The position numbers and the translations under genes are program-made. Below, one piece after another: positions 9,082 through 17,264 of a stretch of 64,000 nucleotides of DNA (positions within the stretch are counted from its first letter, which is position 1; each line of letters begins with the position of its first letter). This DNA is from Nocardia sp. NBC_01503 (lineage in GTDB: Bacteria > Actinomycetota > Actinomycetes > Mycobacteriales > Mycobacteriaceae): the NCBI RefSeq assembly GCF_036327755.1, contig NZ_CP109597.1, positions 110,583 to 174,582 of the forward strand, in the 5' to 3' direction. The notes under the pieces are model-generated. The model searched no databases. It was not told the DNA's origin and saw only the letters and a program-made list of their open reading frames with translations.

Positions 9082-9110
9082 CCTCTTACCGATTCCGAAA
9101 GGGAAAATCC

Positions 9111-10004
9111 ATGCACCGCAACAACATCAAGCCCATCGTCATCGGGGTGGGCGCCGGCGCGGTCACCATCGGGGCGCTGCTGGCGTGGTTCGAACTGGAC
9201 CCGCCGCACGCCTTGCGCGAAGCCGTCGAACGGCTGCGGCTGACCCCGGCCGAACGGGCCGAATGGAAGCACGCGAAGACCGCGGAGGCCGCCCGCACCG
9301 CCAAGCTCGTGCGCCAGCATGAGCAGCGCAAGGCCGCGACCTGGGCGAAGTTCGATCCCGCCATCCTGACCGCCGCCGCGGCCGGCACCGGCCTGGCCGA
9401 GCTCACGGTGCCCGAGCTGCTGGCCGAGATCGAAGCGGCCCAGGCCGCCAAGAAATCCGCCTGGGTCGCCGACTGGACCGCCGAGACTTCCCAGGCCCGC
9501 GCTGTGTGGGATGACCAGTTGGGCGCGCTGCGCGAGGAATTCGACCGGCGGCGCTGGGGTCGCAACCGGCTCGGCGTGCCACTGTTCGACCAGGCCCGCC
9601 TGGGCGCGGCCTGGGACTGGGTGCACGACCACAACCGCGAGATGCCGGAGCCCAAGCCCTGGACACCGCCGGCGCCCATCCACCCGGCCGCGCCGTTGCC
9701 GTGGGAGGGGGCTGCCGCCGCGGAGCACTCGCAGGCACCGGACAAGGTCGATATCCCGATTCCGGACTGGGCCGGGGAGTGCTGCGGCAAGCCCATGCGG
9801 ATCATCCCGGCAGGCGGCCGCTACGGCGCTCAGTGGCTGATGTACTGCGAACCGGACGAAGGATGCGGCCACAACGAGCCCTACGAGCACGAGGAGCCTT
9901 CGGGGGATCCCGAGGAGTTCATCCCGGACCCGGACCCCTTCGTCCTCTACCGGAGCCCTTTCCACAACGACCCGGATCTGCACAGCAACCCCGATTCGGA
10001 GTGA
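9111..10004 (+). CDS. Membrane-anchored coiled protein with C-terminal zinc motif
   Basis: Residues 8-27 form a single membrane anchor (IVIGVGAGAVTIGALLAW). A long charged helical region follows (about 40-160), then a proline-rich linker and a C-terminal module with GECCGKPM ... YCEPDEGCGHN, which is a C-x-x-C/C-x5-C zinc-ribbon-like pair. It ends in an acidic tail. GAAAGGGAAAATCC precedes the start. It is the last gene of the operon; a non-coding region with strong inverted repeats follows. It could be a scaffold at the membrane for the transfer system; this is inferred from topology. Confidence 0.65.
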   Translation: MHRNNIKPIVIGVGAGAVTIGALLAWFELDPPHALREAVERLRLTPAERAEWKHAKTAEAARTAKLVRQHEQRKAATWAKFDPAILTAAAAGTGLAELTVPELLAEIEAAQAAKKSAWVADWTAETSQARAVWDDQLGALREEFDRRRWGRNRLGVPLFDQARLGAAWDWVHDHNREMPEPKPWTPPAPIHPAAPLPWEGAAAAEHSQAPDKVDIPIPDWAGECCGKPMRIIPAGGRYGAQWLMYCEPDEGCGHNEPYEHEEPSGDPEEFIPDPDPFVLYRSPFHNDPDLHSNPDSE

Positions 10005-10220
10005 CCCCTCCCCCGGCCCGGCCTCGGAACCGGCAACATGATTTCTGAACCTTCCGAGGCACGAAACCCCTTCCCTCACAAAGCTTTACAAGGGACGGGG
10101 TTTCCGCTGGTATTGGGGGACGGGCGTGTCATTCCCCCCACAACCGGCCCGGATACGGAAAGCTTGCATGGCGGTGGCGTGTGCCGACGTAGGGCAGACT
10201 CCCCCACAGACAAATTGAAA

Positions 10221-10272
10221 AACCCTCGGTCTCTCCGACTTTTGTTTGGCGACAAAAGAGAGACCGAGGGTT
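10221..10272. repeat. Long inverted repeat with nested hairpin
   Basis: Arms AACCCTCGGTCTCTC (10221-10235) and GAGAGACCGAGGGTT (10258-10272) pair perfectly over 15 bp. Inside them TTTTGT and ACAAAA pair around a TTGGCG loop, leaving a one-sided CGAC bulge. It lies between two operons and may be the terminator of the upstream one, a cruciform, or part of an origin. Confidence 0.65.
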
Positions 10273-10300
10273 CCGAGAAGAGGCAGCTGTAGTTGTGCCT

Positions 10301-10325
10301 GTGTTCCACACTTGGTGTGGAACAC
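10301..10325. promoter_or_regulatory. Perfect 11-bp dyad, likely operator
   Basis: GTGTTCCACAC and GTGTGGAACAC are separated by TTG. The dyad is 29 bases after the larger inverted repeat and 106 bases before the start of the replication operon. Its size and symmetry fit a dimeric repressor site. Confidence 0.55.
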
Positions 10326-10430
10326 CACGTGCGGACTTGAGATTACAGGGCGTCACCGACAGGTGTCGATCCGACTCACCGCCGATTATGCGCAACAGGG
10401 GCTGCCACCGATCCCGAGAGGGGTGGCGAC

Positions 10431-10559
10431 ATGAACGTAAAAGTTCCTGGTCAGCGCCAACTGACTTCTTCAGCTCTTGCCACTGAGCTGGCCGAATTCT
10501 GTGATCGGACTGATATCGATCTTGCTGCGCGTGTCGCGCGGCCGGCGGTGATCCGATGA
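10431..10559 (+). CDS. Small protein upstream of replication HTH gene (42 aa)
   Basis: ATG at 10431 follows GAGAGGGGTGGCGAC. The product is 42 residues with a helix SSALATELAEFCDRTDID and a basic C-terminus. Its stop overlaps the start of the next gene (ATGA). A still shorter frame ending in ATGA at 10434 precedes it, so three starts in a row are coupled. Possibly a regulatory leader peptide of the operon. Confidence 0.5.
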   Translation: MNVKVPGQRQLTSSALATELAEFCDRTDIDLAARVARPAVIR

Positions 10560-12088
10560 GCCCTCACCCTGGAGGCGATACCGCCGAACTGATGGCCGAG
10601 GGCCTGGATTTCGAGGCCGACGATTTCGAGGCCGAGGAGTTCTACCCGTTCGCCACCACCCAGCAGTGGGCCGTGCTGAACACCGACATCGACGAGTCCG
10701 CGCTCGCGGTGCTCACGTTCACGATGTGCCATCTGAACCCGCACACCGGCAAGTTCGATGCCAAGTTCGGTCGCAAGCGTGTCGCCGAGCGCTTCAACCG
10801 ATCCCTGGACTGGGTCGACAAGCAGTACAACAAGCTGATCGCGGCTGGTGCGCTGAGCAAGCGACACATGTTCTGGAGCGACGGGGCCAAGACCGGCCGG
10901 ACCCCCGACCAGATCGACCCCGAAACCGGCAAAAGGCGCTCTCCCGCGCCGAATCGGTGGCGGGTGCGGATGAACCCTCCCGGCGGCGCGGCCTACCCCG
11001 GCGCGACGAAGATCGCCGAGTACTACAAGTCGGATCTGGTCTCCAAGAGACTCGCAGGTCAAGGGGTAGCCGCCACACAGCGGCCAGTATCTGACCAGGC
11101 GAAACCCGAAGGATCCCCTGCCGGGGGGGTAGCCGCTGCACAGCGGCTAGGGGTAGCCGCCACACAGCGGCCAGGGCTAGCCGCTGCACAGCGGCCCGAA
11201 AGAACACGTAAGGGAAAGACCACGGGAGAGAACAAATCCGTCCGTTCCGTCCGTAGCGAGCAACCGACCGCGCGCGACGCGAAAACGGATCCGGACGGAC
11301 GGACGGAGGAGTCCCCGATCCCCGAGGCGCAAGAGCAGGCCCGGCTCGAGGCGGCACCCGGCAGCGTGGCGGCCGCCCTTGTGGCGCACGCGGCGCTGCA
11401 ACCGCACTTCGCGCGGATCGACCTCAAACCCAGCCAGCACCGTCAGCTGATCGAGGCGGTGGACCAGGCCCTGCTGCGGTTCTCCCCCGGCCAGGTGGCC
11501 ACCTACCTGGCCGACAAGGCCCGGGAAGCCAAGACCGCGACCTACCTGGTGCAGGCATTCACCGAGTACAGCGACGCCATCAGCCAAGTCCGCCCCCGTT
11601 TCCAGCGCTCCGATTACCGCGACGAACAGGCATTCATGGCCGCGGTCTCCGAGGCGCAGCAAGCGATCGCATGGCTGGACGCCGGCGCCCCGATCGCCGA
11701 GCCGACCCGACCGACAACCAGCACCCTCCCCGCAGAGGCCGCCATTTTGCCCACACAGCGATCAGAAATCGCCGATCATGGACTGGTGACGAAAATGGCG
11801 TTCTGCACGCTCTGCGGCGGATCTGGATGGGTTAACGGGCCATCGGGGGATCCGGTGGAGCCTGCGCTGCGCTGCGGGTGCCCCACCGCACCCGAGGAGA
11901 TCGCTCACGTCCTCACTCGCGTGGCAACGATGGCGGCCGCCGAGCCAGCGGACAACCCGCAACCGTCCTCGGCGGAGGTGCGCCGCGCCGCCCTCGAGGC
12001 CGCCAAGCCACGCAGTGACCGCAGCAAAATCACACGTAAGAGCCCAGTCCGTCGGACCTTCACCCCGCCACAATCGGCAGCAGTCTAA
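10556..12088 (+). CDS. Phage/plasmid-type helix-turn-helix replication protein
   Basis: The N-terminal 130 residues match the layout of actinobacterial replication-associated HTH proteins: VLTFTMCHLNPHTGKFDAKFGRKRVAERFNRSLDWVDKQ contains a winged-helix recognition region. Residues about 170-215 are a low-complexity linker with four copies of GVAATQRP-like units encoded by palindromic DNA. The C-terminal part has a helical domain (QVATYLADKAREAKTATYL) and a zinc-ribbon-like CTLCGGSGW ... RCGCP motif. Proteins of this kind usually act with a helicase or helicase loader; the DnaB-like gene follows 16 bases later. The specific biochemical role is inferred. Confidence 0.65.
   Translation: MSPHPGGDTAELMAEGLDFEADDFEAEEFYPFATTQQWAVLNTDIDESALAVLTFTMCHLNPHTGKFDAKFGRKRVAERFNRSLDWVDKQYNKLIAAGALSKRHMFWSDGAKTGRTPDQIDPETGKRRSPAPNRWRVRMNPPGGAAYPGATKIAEYYKSDLVSKRLAGQGVAATQRPVSDQAKPEGSPAGGVAAAQRLGVAATQRPGLAAAQRPERTRKGKTTGENKSVRSVRSEQPTARDAKTDPDGRTEESPIPEAQEQARLEAAPGSVAAALVAHAALQPHFARIDLKPSQHRQLIEAVDQALLRFSPGQVATYLADKAREAKTATYLVQAFTEYSDAISQVRPRFQRSDYRDEQAFMAAVSEAQQAIAWLDAGAPIAEPTRPTTSTLPAEAAILPTQRSEIADHGLVTKMAFCTLCGGSGWVNGPSGDPVEPALRCGCPTAPEEIAHVLTRVATMAAAEPADNPQPSSAEVRRAALEAAKPRSDRSKITRKSPVRRTFTPPQSAAV
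11063..11196 (+). repeat. In-gene array of palindromic TAGCCGC...GCGGC units
   Basis: Four units each encode (G)(V/L)AA-x-QR(P/L). At DNA level two of them contain TAGCCGCTG-CA-CAGCGG(CTA), a near-perfect palindrome, and the other two the variant TAGCCGCCACACAGCGGCC. They are separated by 0-40 bases. Codon positions are conserved, so the array is read as protein but also forms repeated hairpins. Confidence 0.7.
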
Positions 12089-12104
12089 GAGGCCTCATCG
12101 ATGA

Positions 12105-13058
12105 ATGACCGAACTCACCACAGTGACGACGGTGGGCAAACCTTCCGAGCCGAACTCCAGCCCGCGGCTCGGTGACGGCTTCCAAGAGTTGATCGACGAA
12201 CTGGACACCCTCGCGGTGAACGGCGGCGCCGATTCCCGCAACATTCCGACCGGATTCCTGGAGCTGGACGAGTTGACCCGGGGCCTGGCTCCGGGCACGC
12301 TCACCGTCATCGGCAGTCATCCAGGTGTCGGATCATCTACTCTCGCAATGGATTTCGCCAGATCATGCGCTATCCAGTCCGGCATCCCGGCCGCGTATCT
12401 CACGCTGGACACCCTTCCCGAGGCGATGCGGCAGCGGATGCTGTCGGCCGAGGCGAAGGTGCAGCTGCGGCACATGCTGGCCGGCGCCATGCCCGAAGCC
12501 GACTGGACCCGACTGGCCCGGCGCATGAGCGAGATCGCCGATGCCCCACTGGACATCCAACGCCCGCCCGAGCGCGACATCGCCCAGCTGGCCGGACAGA
12601 TCACCGACATGGCCGAGCAGCACGGCACCCGGCTGGTGGTCATCGACCCGCTGCACCAGCTCACCGCACGCCATGACCTGCCCTACGAGAACCGCGAACG
12701 CGAGATAGCCGAGGTCACGCGCCGGCTGAAGACGTTGGCGCTGGATCTGCGCATCGCGATCGTGACCACGGCGAACCTGAGCAGCAACCCCGGCCCCCGC
12801 CAGCCCATCCCGGTCCGCCCCTCCCTGTTCGATCTGCGCGATTCCGGTGTCATCGGCCACGTTGCCGACCTGGTTGTCCTGATCGACCGGCCCGACGCCT
12901 GGGAGCGCGACCACGCTCGCGGTGGCGAAGTCGATTTGATCCTGGCCAAACACAGGCACGGCGCCACCGGCATTTTCACCGTCGCCCACCAGCTGCATCT
13001 GTGCCGCATGGTCGACATGGCCAAAGGATCGCTCTCCACCCCCGCGCCGCGGGCATGA
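12105..13058 (+). CDS. DnaB-like RecA-fold ATPase lacking the Walker A lysine
   Basis: The 317-residue protein corresponds to the C-terminal ATPase domain of DnaB helicases: IPTGFLELDELTRGLAPGTL, then the P-loop region GSHPGVGSSTLAMD (residues 70-83), Walker B RLVVIDPLH and the motif IAIVTTANLS. In DnaB the P-loop is G-x4-GK-[ST]; here the lysine position (residue 77) is serine. The N-terminal primase-binding domain of full DnaB is absent. It may be a loader, a regulatory paralogue or an ATP-binding protein with altered catalysis. It follows the HTH protein closely and is followed by the first TTATTACCGCGGTAATAA palindrome. Confidence 0.7.
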   Translation: MTELTTVTTVGKPSEPNSSPRLGDGFQELIDELDTLAVNGGADSRNIPTGFLELDELTRGLAPGTLTVIGSHPGVGSSTLAMDFARSCAIQSGIPAAYLTLDTLPEAMRQRMLSAEAKVQLRHMLAGAMPEADWTRLARRMSEIADAPLDIQRPPERDIAQLAGQITDMAEQHGTRLVVIDPLHQLTARHDLPYENREREIAEVTRRLKTLALDLRIAIVTTANLSSNPGPRQPIPVRPSLFDLRDSGVIGHVADLVVLIDRPDAWERDHARGGEVDLILAKHRHGATGIFTVAHQLHLCRMVDMAKGSLSTPAPRA

Positions 13059-13101
13059 ACATGACACGGGAGGAACAGGCGGCACAGCACCAGCGATAGC
13101 C

Positions 13102-13123
13102 GTTTATTACCGCGGTAATAAAC
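13102..13123. promoter_or_regulatory. parS-like palindrome, copy 1
   Basis: A perfect 22-bp palindrome with core TTATTACCGCGGTAATAA flanked by GT/AC. Three other copies of the core lie at 15982, 17234 and 19033, around ParA/ParB. It is the most likely centromere-type or ParB/KorB-type site on this element. Confidence 0.65.
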
Positions 13124-13154
13124 CGGGCGCTCCGCGAGCCTCACCGTCCGGAGC

Positions 13155-13178
13155 GCATCGGTCCAGCTGGACCGATGC
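13155..13178. repeat. Perfect 24-bp palindrome
   Basis: GCATCGGTCCAG/CTGGACCGATGC reads the same on both strands. An 8-bp inverted repeat (GCGCTCCG ... CGGAGCGC) lies between it and the parS-like copy 1. It is an unexplained structured site, possibly a terminator after the DnaB-like gene. Confidence 0.55.
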
Positions 13179-13571
13179 AGCAGAGCGACTACCCGCCTCC
13201 GACGCTCCACGAAGCAGGCCACTCGATCCGCGAAGCGTCCACCAGGCCCGCCGGCGAGCGCGGAACCGAGCCTCACCGGATCGCCCCAACCACTCCCCCT
13301 GCTCGCGGAGTAACAGGCCGCCGGACTCGCAGAGTCGGACACGGAGCATCGGCGCGCTGAGACAGACGCGCCCTCCCGGAAGAACCAGCCCAGCCGGAGC
13401 GCCACCTGCGTGACCAGGCAGACCAGGCCGATTCGCATAGCAAGCTCTGAAGTGATCCGAGCAATCCACGAAGCCCATCGCGGACAGCCAGCGAACCGAT
13501 GCGGAGTCACCAGGCCGGGGCCGAGCAATCGACCAAGCGGTGTGATTTCGATCTGAGACATGGCAAAAGGG
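13179..13571. other. Intergenic, no gene seen
   Basis: Open frames exist on both strands but none has a ribosome site or protein-like composition. Several short inverted repeats with GCGGAG/CTCCGC-like arms are scattered through it. Nothing further is supportable. Confidence 0.4.
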
Positions 13572-13599
13572 CGGCGGCTGCTCCGTAGAGCAGCCGCCG
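13572..13599 (-). terminator. Intrinsic terminator of the XRE-deformylase gene
   Basis: CGGCGGCTGCTC and GAGCAGCCGCCG pair perfectly around CGTA; on the minus strand the stem is followed by CCCTTTTGCC. It starts 28 bases after the stop of the minus-strand gene. Confidence 0.75.
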
Positions 13600-13627
13600 A
13601 CGGCCGTGTGTTGCGAGTGGAGCAGCG

Positions 13628-15145
13628 TCAGTAGGTCCAGGCCGACCCAGTGCCCTTGTACTGCTCTACGGAGATCGGTTCTATACCGGGCCGCATGTGA
13701 TCCAGATAGAGCTGGCCGTGCAGGTGGTCCACTTCGTGCGCGACCAGGCGGGCTGTCCCTCGCTCGAAGACCGTGATGTGGGTGTTGCCGTCGATATCGG
13801 TGTGTTCGACATGGATGGACAGCGGCCGGGGGACTTTGCCGCGCAAGTCGAAGAAGCTCAGGCACCCTTCGTACTGTTCGTCTTCGCCGCCGCCGATCTC
13901 CACGATGCGCGGATTGAACAGGGTGATGGTGTCGCCCTCGGGAGTTCGGACAAGGGCAACAGCGCGCCCGATGCCGATCTGTGGGGCTGCGATGCCCATG
14001 CCCTTGCCGAACGTATGGGCCTGCGCCACGCGTTCGGTTGCCGAGTGCAACTCGGCCACGACTCGCCGTGCGTCCTCGGCCTCGGCAGGCAGGTCGAAGG
14101 GCCGCGCGACTTCACGCAGGATCGCGTCCCCCTCCTGCACAATTCCGAGACCGGCCATGACCCGAGAGGGCGGAGTGCGTTCGCTGTCGTCGGCCTGGCC
14201 GCGGAAGTCCCATTCGAGTCGGTAACGCGCGTGCAGGGGCGGGTTCTCGGTTGACCACGAGTACACGGCTCGGCCCTCACTGACCTGGTGGGAGATGGGT
14301 GTGCGGAACGGCAGCGCTTCGGCTGTCATCGAGGTTTGCAGCCCCCAAACCGCTGGCTGTAGGTCACTGGGGAAGTCCAAACGTACCGAGAGCAGCCGGG
14401 TGGGCAGACGTACTGCACGCTGGAACCAGTGGCCCCAGTGCACGTCCGTCACGGTGTATTCGTACTCGATCCAGCAGGCCTGGCCCGGATACAGCGGGAA
14501 GTGCCGGCCGCCGGAAGAGAGCTGTAGCCACACCTCTTTGAATGCATCGCGGTCGTGGTGGGGGCTCCAGTCCATCGGCTCGGCACGGTGATCGCCGTAC
14601 CAGGCGTGCAGGTCGATTTCATCCCAGGTCAGCGGATAGTCCTGATACAGCGCATTGGACTTCTCTGGTGCACCGGGATACCGGTCGACACTGATCCGAA
14701 TCAGGTAGCGGCTGATGGGCTCTGATGATGCATTGACCAGGTGCCGCCGCTGGGTCAGGCGGTACATGGTCCCGTCGTAGGACAAGCTTGCGTCGTCATG
14801 GTCGACCACGAGCTGGCCGCCCGTCGTCTCGATAGGTTCCGTCATCAAGGGCTTACGACGCAGGGGCACCGGCCGCGCACCGGTGAATTCGGCGAAGGCT
14901 GCCCGCAGCGCTCCCCCGGCCTGCAACATGGCCTCAGCTCGTTCGGCGAACTCAGCCGAGGGGTTCTCGGTGCCACTGAGAACCTTCGATACATACGGTC
15001 GTGAGTATCCGAGCCTGCGGGCCAACACAACCCGCGACAAACCCCGTACATCGCGCCATCGGCGGAGCTCCTGGGCGAAAGCGTTGAGGGTCATGTCATC
15101 AGTAGCTTCCGAGGTGGTAGACGGGTTTCTGTCTGCCCTGGTCAA
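13628..15145 (-). CDS. XRE-family regulator fused to peptide deformylase
   Basis: A 505-residue protein with an N-terminal XRE helix-turn-helix (about residues 20-75: RDVRGLSRVVLARRLGYSRP), a middle domain of about 280 residues of unknown fold, and a C-terminal peptide deformylase with all three metal/catalytic motifs: GIAAPQIG (near 384), EGCLS (426-430) and HEVDH (470-474). Deformylases remove the N-formyl group from new proteins. Such XRE-deformylase fusions occur in Actinobacteria and their role is unclear; relief from deformylase inhibitors or a toxin-antitoxin-like switch can be imagined. TTG at 15145 is used because AGGGAG precedes it; ATG at 15094 is the alternative. It has its own terminator. 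Confidence 0.85.
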   Translation of the reverse strand: MTRADRNPSTTSEATDDMTLNAFAQELRRWRDVRGLSRVVLARRLGYSRPYVSKVLSGTENPSAEFAERAEAMLQAGGALRAAFAEFTGARPVPLRRKPLMTEPIETTGGQLVVDHDDASLSYDGTMYRLTQRRHLVNASSEPISRYLIRISVDRYPGAPEKSNALYQDYPLTWDEIDLHAWYGDHRAEPMDWSPHHDRDAFKEVWLQLSSGGRHFPLYPGQACWIEYEYTVTDVHWGHWFQRAVRLPTRLLSVRLDFPSDLQPAVWGLQTSMTAEALPFRTPISHQVSEGRAVYSWSTENPPLHARYRLEWDFRGQADDSERTPPSRVMAGLGIVQEGDAILREVARPFDLPAEAEDARRVVAELHSATERVAQAHTFGKGMGIAAPQIGIGRAVALVRTPEGDTITLFNPRIVEIGGGEDEQYEGCLSFFDLRGKVPRPLSIHVEHTDIDGNTHITVFERGTARLVAHEVDHLHGQLYLDHMRPGIEPISVEQYKGTGSAWTY

Positions 15146-15402
15146 AGCGTCGCTCCCTGGTTCGCAAGGGGTGTGCGTGTGCGTGCGTGAGACCGTGAGT
15201 ATGGCTCACACTGGCGAAATACCTTGTCCGCGTGAGGAAATGAATTCACACCCGGTGTCGAGGAGTTGCCTCCCCAGCCTGTGGGGCACGGCTCGGCGCT
15301 GATGGGCGACAAGGCGGCCGCGAGCCACCGGCACCGGGTGTTATCACTCGACTGCACACAGTTCATCATCGCATTTTGATGCGCGATCGTATGCTGATCT
15401 GT

Positions 15403-15657
15403 ATGGCCAGAACCACGATCACCATGGATGACTTGCTACTGAATCGGGTCAAAGACGCGGCCGGGTCGAACATCTCCGGGTGGATTGCCCGCGCATGCCG
15501 ATCGCAACTGCTGAAGGACGGCGCTGAGGCCGAGGCCGAATGGGCGCAAGCGCACCCCGAAGAGGGCGCCGCCCGCACTGCCGAAGCTGAGGCCGAAGCC
15601 GAAGCCTGGTATGCCGCTGAGGAAGATGCCGAGCGTCGGCGTCGGGGTGTTGCGTGA
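15403..15657 (+). CDS. Ribbon-helix-helix antitoxin
   Basis: The 84-residue product starts MARTTITMDDLLLNRVKDAAG, a typical RHH strand and first helix, followed by ISGWIARACRSQLL and a long alanine/glutamate-rich C-terminal helix with repeated AEAE units that would wrap the toxin. GTG of the toxin gene overlaps its last codons. RHH antitoxins bind the toxin and repress their own promoter. The promoter is presumably in the 250-bp divergent region shared with the deformylase gene. Confidence 0.85.
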   Translation: MARTTITMDDLLLNRVKDAAGSNISGWIARACRSQLLKDGAEAEAEWAQAHPEEGAARTAEAEAEAEAWYAAEEDAERRRRGVA

Positions 15658-15968
15658 GACGTGGCGAACTCTGGACCTATAAGGGCCTCGGCAGGACCCG
15701 CCACGTGCTGGTCGTCAGCGCGAACGAACTCAACAACACCGGCTCCCCCATCACCTGCGACGTGACCGACGTGGCACCGACAGGCAGCCGCGTGCTGCTG
15801 TCGATCCCGATCACGCTGCCCAACAACGGCGGTACGGCCTATATCCGGGTCGTGCGTGGGCTGAGCGGGCAGACCGACGTGGATCGGTTCGATTCCCTGA
15901 TCGGCCGTGTGCCCGATGAGGTCATGGAGCAGGTCGGGCTGGCACTGCGCGCCGCCCTGGATTTGTAG
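15654..15968 (+). CDS. MazF/PemK-family toxin
   Basis: The product of 104 residues has the MazF/PemK signature: start RRGELWTY, the strand RHVLVVSANELN, and the late motif AYIRVVRGLSGQTDVDRFDSLIGRVPDEVMEQV. These are usually sequence-specific endoribonucleases that inhibit growth unless bound by the antitoxin. GTG start overlaps the antitoxin stop (GTGA), the standard arrangement. Fourteen bases after its stop lies parS-like palindrome 2. Confidence 0.9.
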   Translation: MRRGELWTYKGLGRTRHVLVVSANELNNTGSPITCDVTDVAPTGSRVLLSIPITLPNNGGTAYIRVVRGLSGQTDVDRFDSLIGRVPDEVMEQVGLALRAALDL

Positions 15969-15981
15969 CCGCTCCCCCGTC

Positions 15982-16009
15982 CCGATTTATTACCGCGGTA
16001 ATAAATCGG
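15982..16009. promoter_or_regulatory. parS-like palindrome, copy 2
   Basis: A perfect 28-bp palindrome: core TTATTACCGCGGTAATAA with outer arms CCGAT/ATCGG. The outer arms differ from those of copies 1, 3 and 4 yet still pair. It is placed between the toxin gene and the PD-(D/E)XK gene. Confidence 0.7.
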
Positions 16010-16074
16010 CCGCTGAATGTTCGGGCCGGGCTCGCGCGGGTCAGGTCCGCGGGATCCGATCGAAGGGAATTGCG

Positions 16075-17172
16075 ATGGTGCTGCGGCCAGGGCGCGGTGG
16101 ATCCATCTCGCTGGAGATGGTCGATCTGTTCGCGCGATACGGATTCACCGACGGTAAACAGGGTTTGATTGACGAACCGGCGCACCGCACGGCATTCGAT
16201 CGCCGCATTGCCGCTGGGCTGGACGATGCCCTGAGTAATCCGAGTCGGTTGCACGGCTGGCGAGTGCAGACGTTGTTCGAGGCGATGGTGATCGCATTGG
16301 GCACGGTCCGGCTGATCAAGCAGGAAGATATCGGCACCTACTTCTTCGATGACGTAGATGGTTGGATCCAGCCGCCGGACTTCCGGATCGTGACCGCCGC
16401 CGGGGAGCAACTGCTGGTCGAAGTGAAAGGTGTCGCGCCACACGACAGATGGAAGCCCCGCAAGCTGCGAGGCAAAGACGTCGCGCAGTTGCGGCGCTAC
16501 GCCGAGATGACCGGCGCCCGTTTGCTTTTCGCACACTACTGGTCCCACCTCAATCAGTGGTCACTGGTCGATGCCGACAAGCTCACAGTCGACGGCGCGA
16601 ATTACACGTTGTCGTTCGAGGACGCGATGCGGGTGAACGAGATGAGCGCGGTCGGTGATGCATGGATCGGGACGGTACCGCCGCTGACATGGACGCTGAT
16701 TGCCGCACCCGAGTCGGTGACCTCGACGATCGTGGACGACGGCGCCCAGCAAATTGATTTCCAGATCGCGGGTGTGGAGCTCGGGGCAGCCGGACGGGTC
16801 CTCGAAAACCCGATCGAGCTGCGTATCGCGCAGTTCCTCGTGCTCTACGGCAACTGGGAGGAAGACTGCACCCCCATCACGGACGACAACGGTCGAGTGA
16901 CGCGCCTCGTGTTCTCCTACGCGCCACCCGAGCCCGCAGAACCTGCCGACCCGCCGACATTTGAGATAGTGGGTCAGCTCAGTGCGATGTATTCGACGCT
17001 GTTCAACGCGGAGACGCTGAAGCCGGACAACAGTGTGAGCGCGCTGCATCACGAACCCGACCCGGGCATGCTGCGGGATCTGGTGCCGACAGACTATTGG
17101 GACCGCACCAAACCGAGCTTGCAGATCTGGAAACTGCACCTAGATCCGGACAAAGGTGAGAATGGCAGCTGA
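16075..17172 (+). CDS. PD-(D/E)XK nuclease-like protein
   Basis: The 365-residue protein has a nuclease core in its first half: helix LFEAMVIAL (Glu69), then IQPPDFRIV with PD at residues 101-102, and LLVEVKGV with E116-x-K118, followed by a helix AQLRRYAEMTGARLLFAHYW. This order (E, PD, ExK) is that of restriction-endonuclease-fold enzymes. The C-terminal half is unrecognised. GAAGGG precedes the ATG at 16075. The gene is bracketed exactly by parS-like palindromes 2 and 3, between a toxin gene and parA. Roles in defence against other DNA or in element processing are possible; neither is shown. Confidence 0.65.
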   Translation: MVLRPGRGGSISLEMVDLFARYGFTDGKQGLIDEPAHRTAFDRRIAAGLDDALSNPSRLHGWRVQTLFEAMVIALGTVRLIKQEDIGTYFFDDVDGWIQPPDFRIVTAAGEQLLVEVKGVAPHDRWKPRKLRGKDVAQLRRYAEMTGARLLFAHYWSHLNQWSLVDADKLTVDGANYTLSFEDAMRVNEMSAVGDAWIGTVPPLTWTLIAAPESVTSTIVDDGAQQIDFQIAGVELGAAGRVLENPIELRIAQFLVLYGNWEEDCTPITDDNGRVTRLVFSYAPPEPAEPADPPTFEIVGQLSAMYSTLFNAETLKPDNSVSALHHEPDPGMLRDLVPTDYWDRTKPSLQIWKLHLDPDKGENGS

Positions 17173-17233
17173 ACAGCGTCGGGCTGGGCGGGGGAGTGGC
17201 GATTCACGCAGGCCGCAGTATCGGACCCACACT

Positions 17234-17264
17234 CCGGGGCTATTACCCGCGGTAATAGCCCCGG
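17234..17264. promoter_or_regulatory. parS-like palindrome, copy 3 (variant)
   Basis: Arms CCGGGGCTATTACC and GGTAATAGCCCCGG pair perfectly around CGC, so the centre carries one extra base compared with the other copies and the flanking T/A pairs are GC pairs instead. It is 160 bases upstream of parA, where an autoregulatory site would be expected. Confidence 0.65.
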
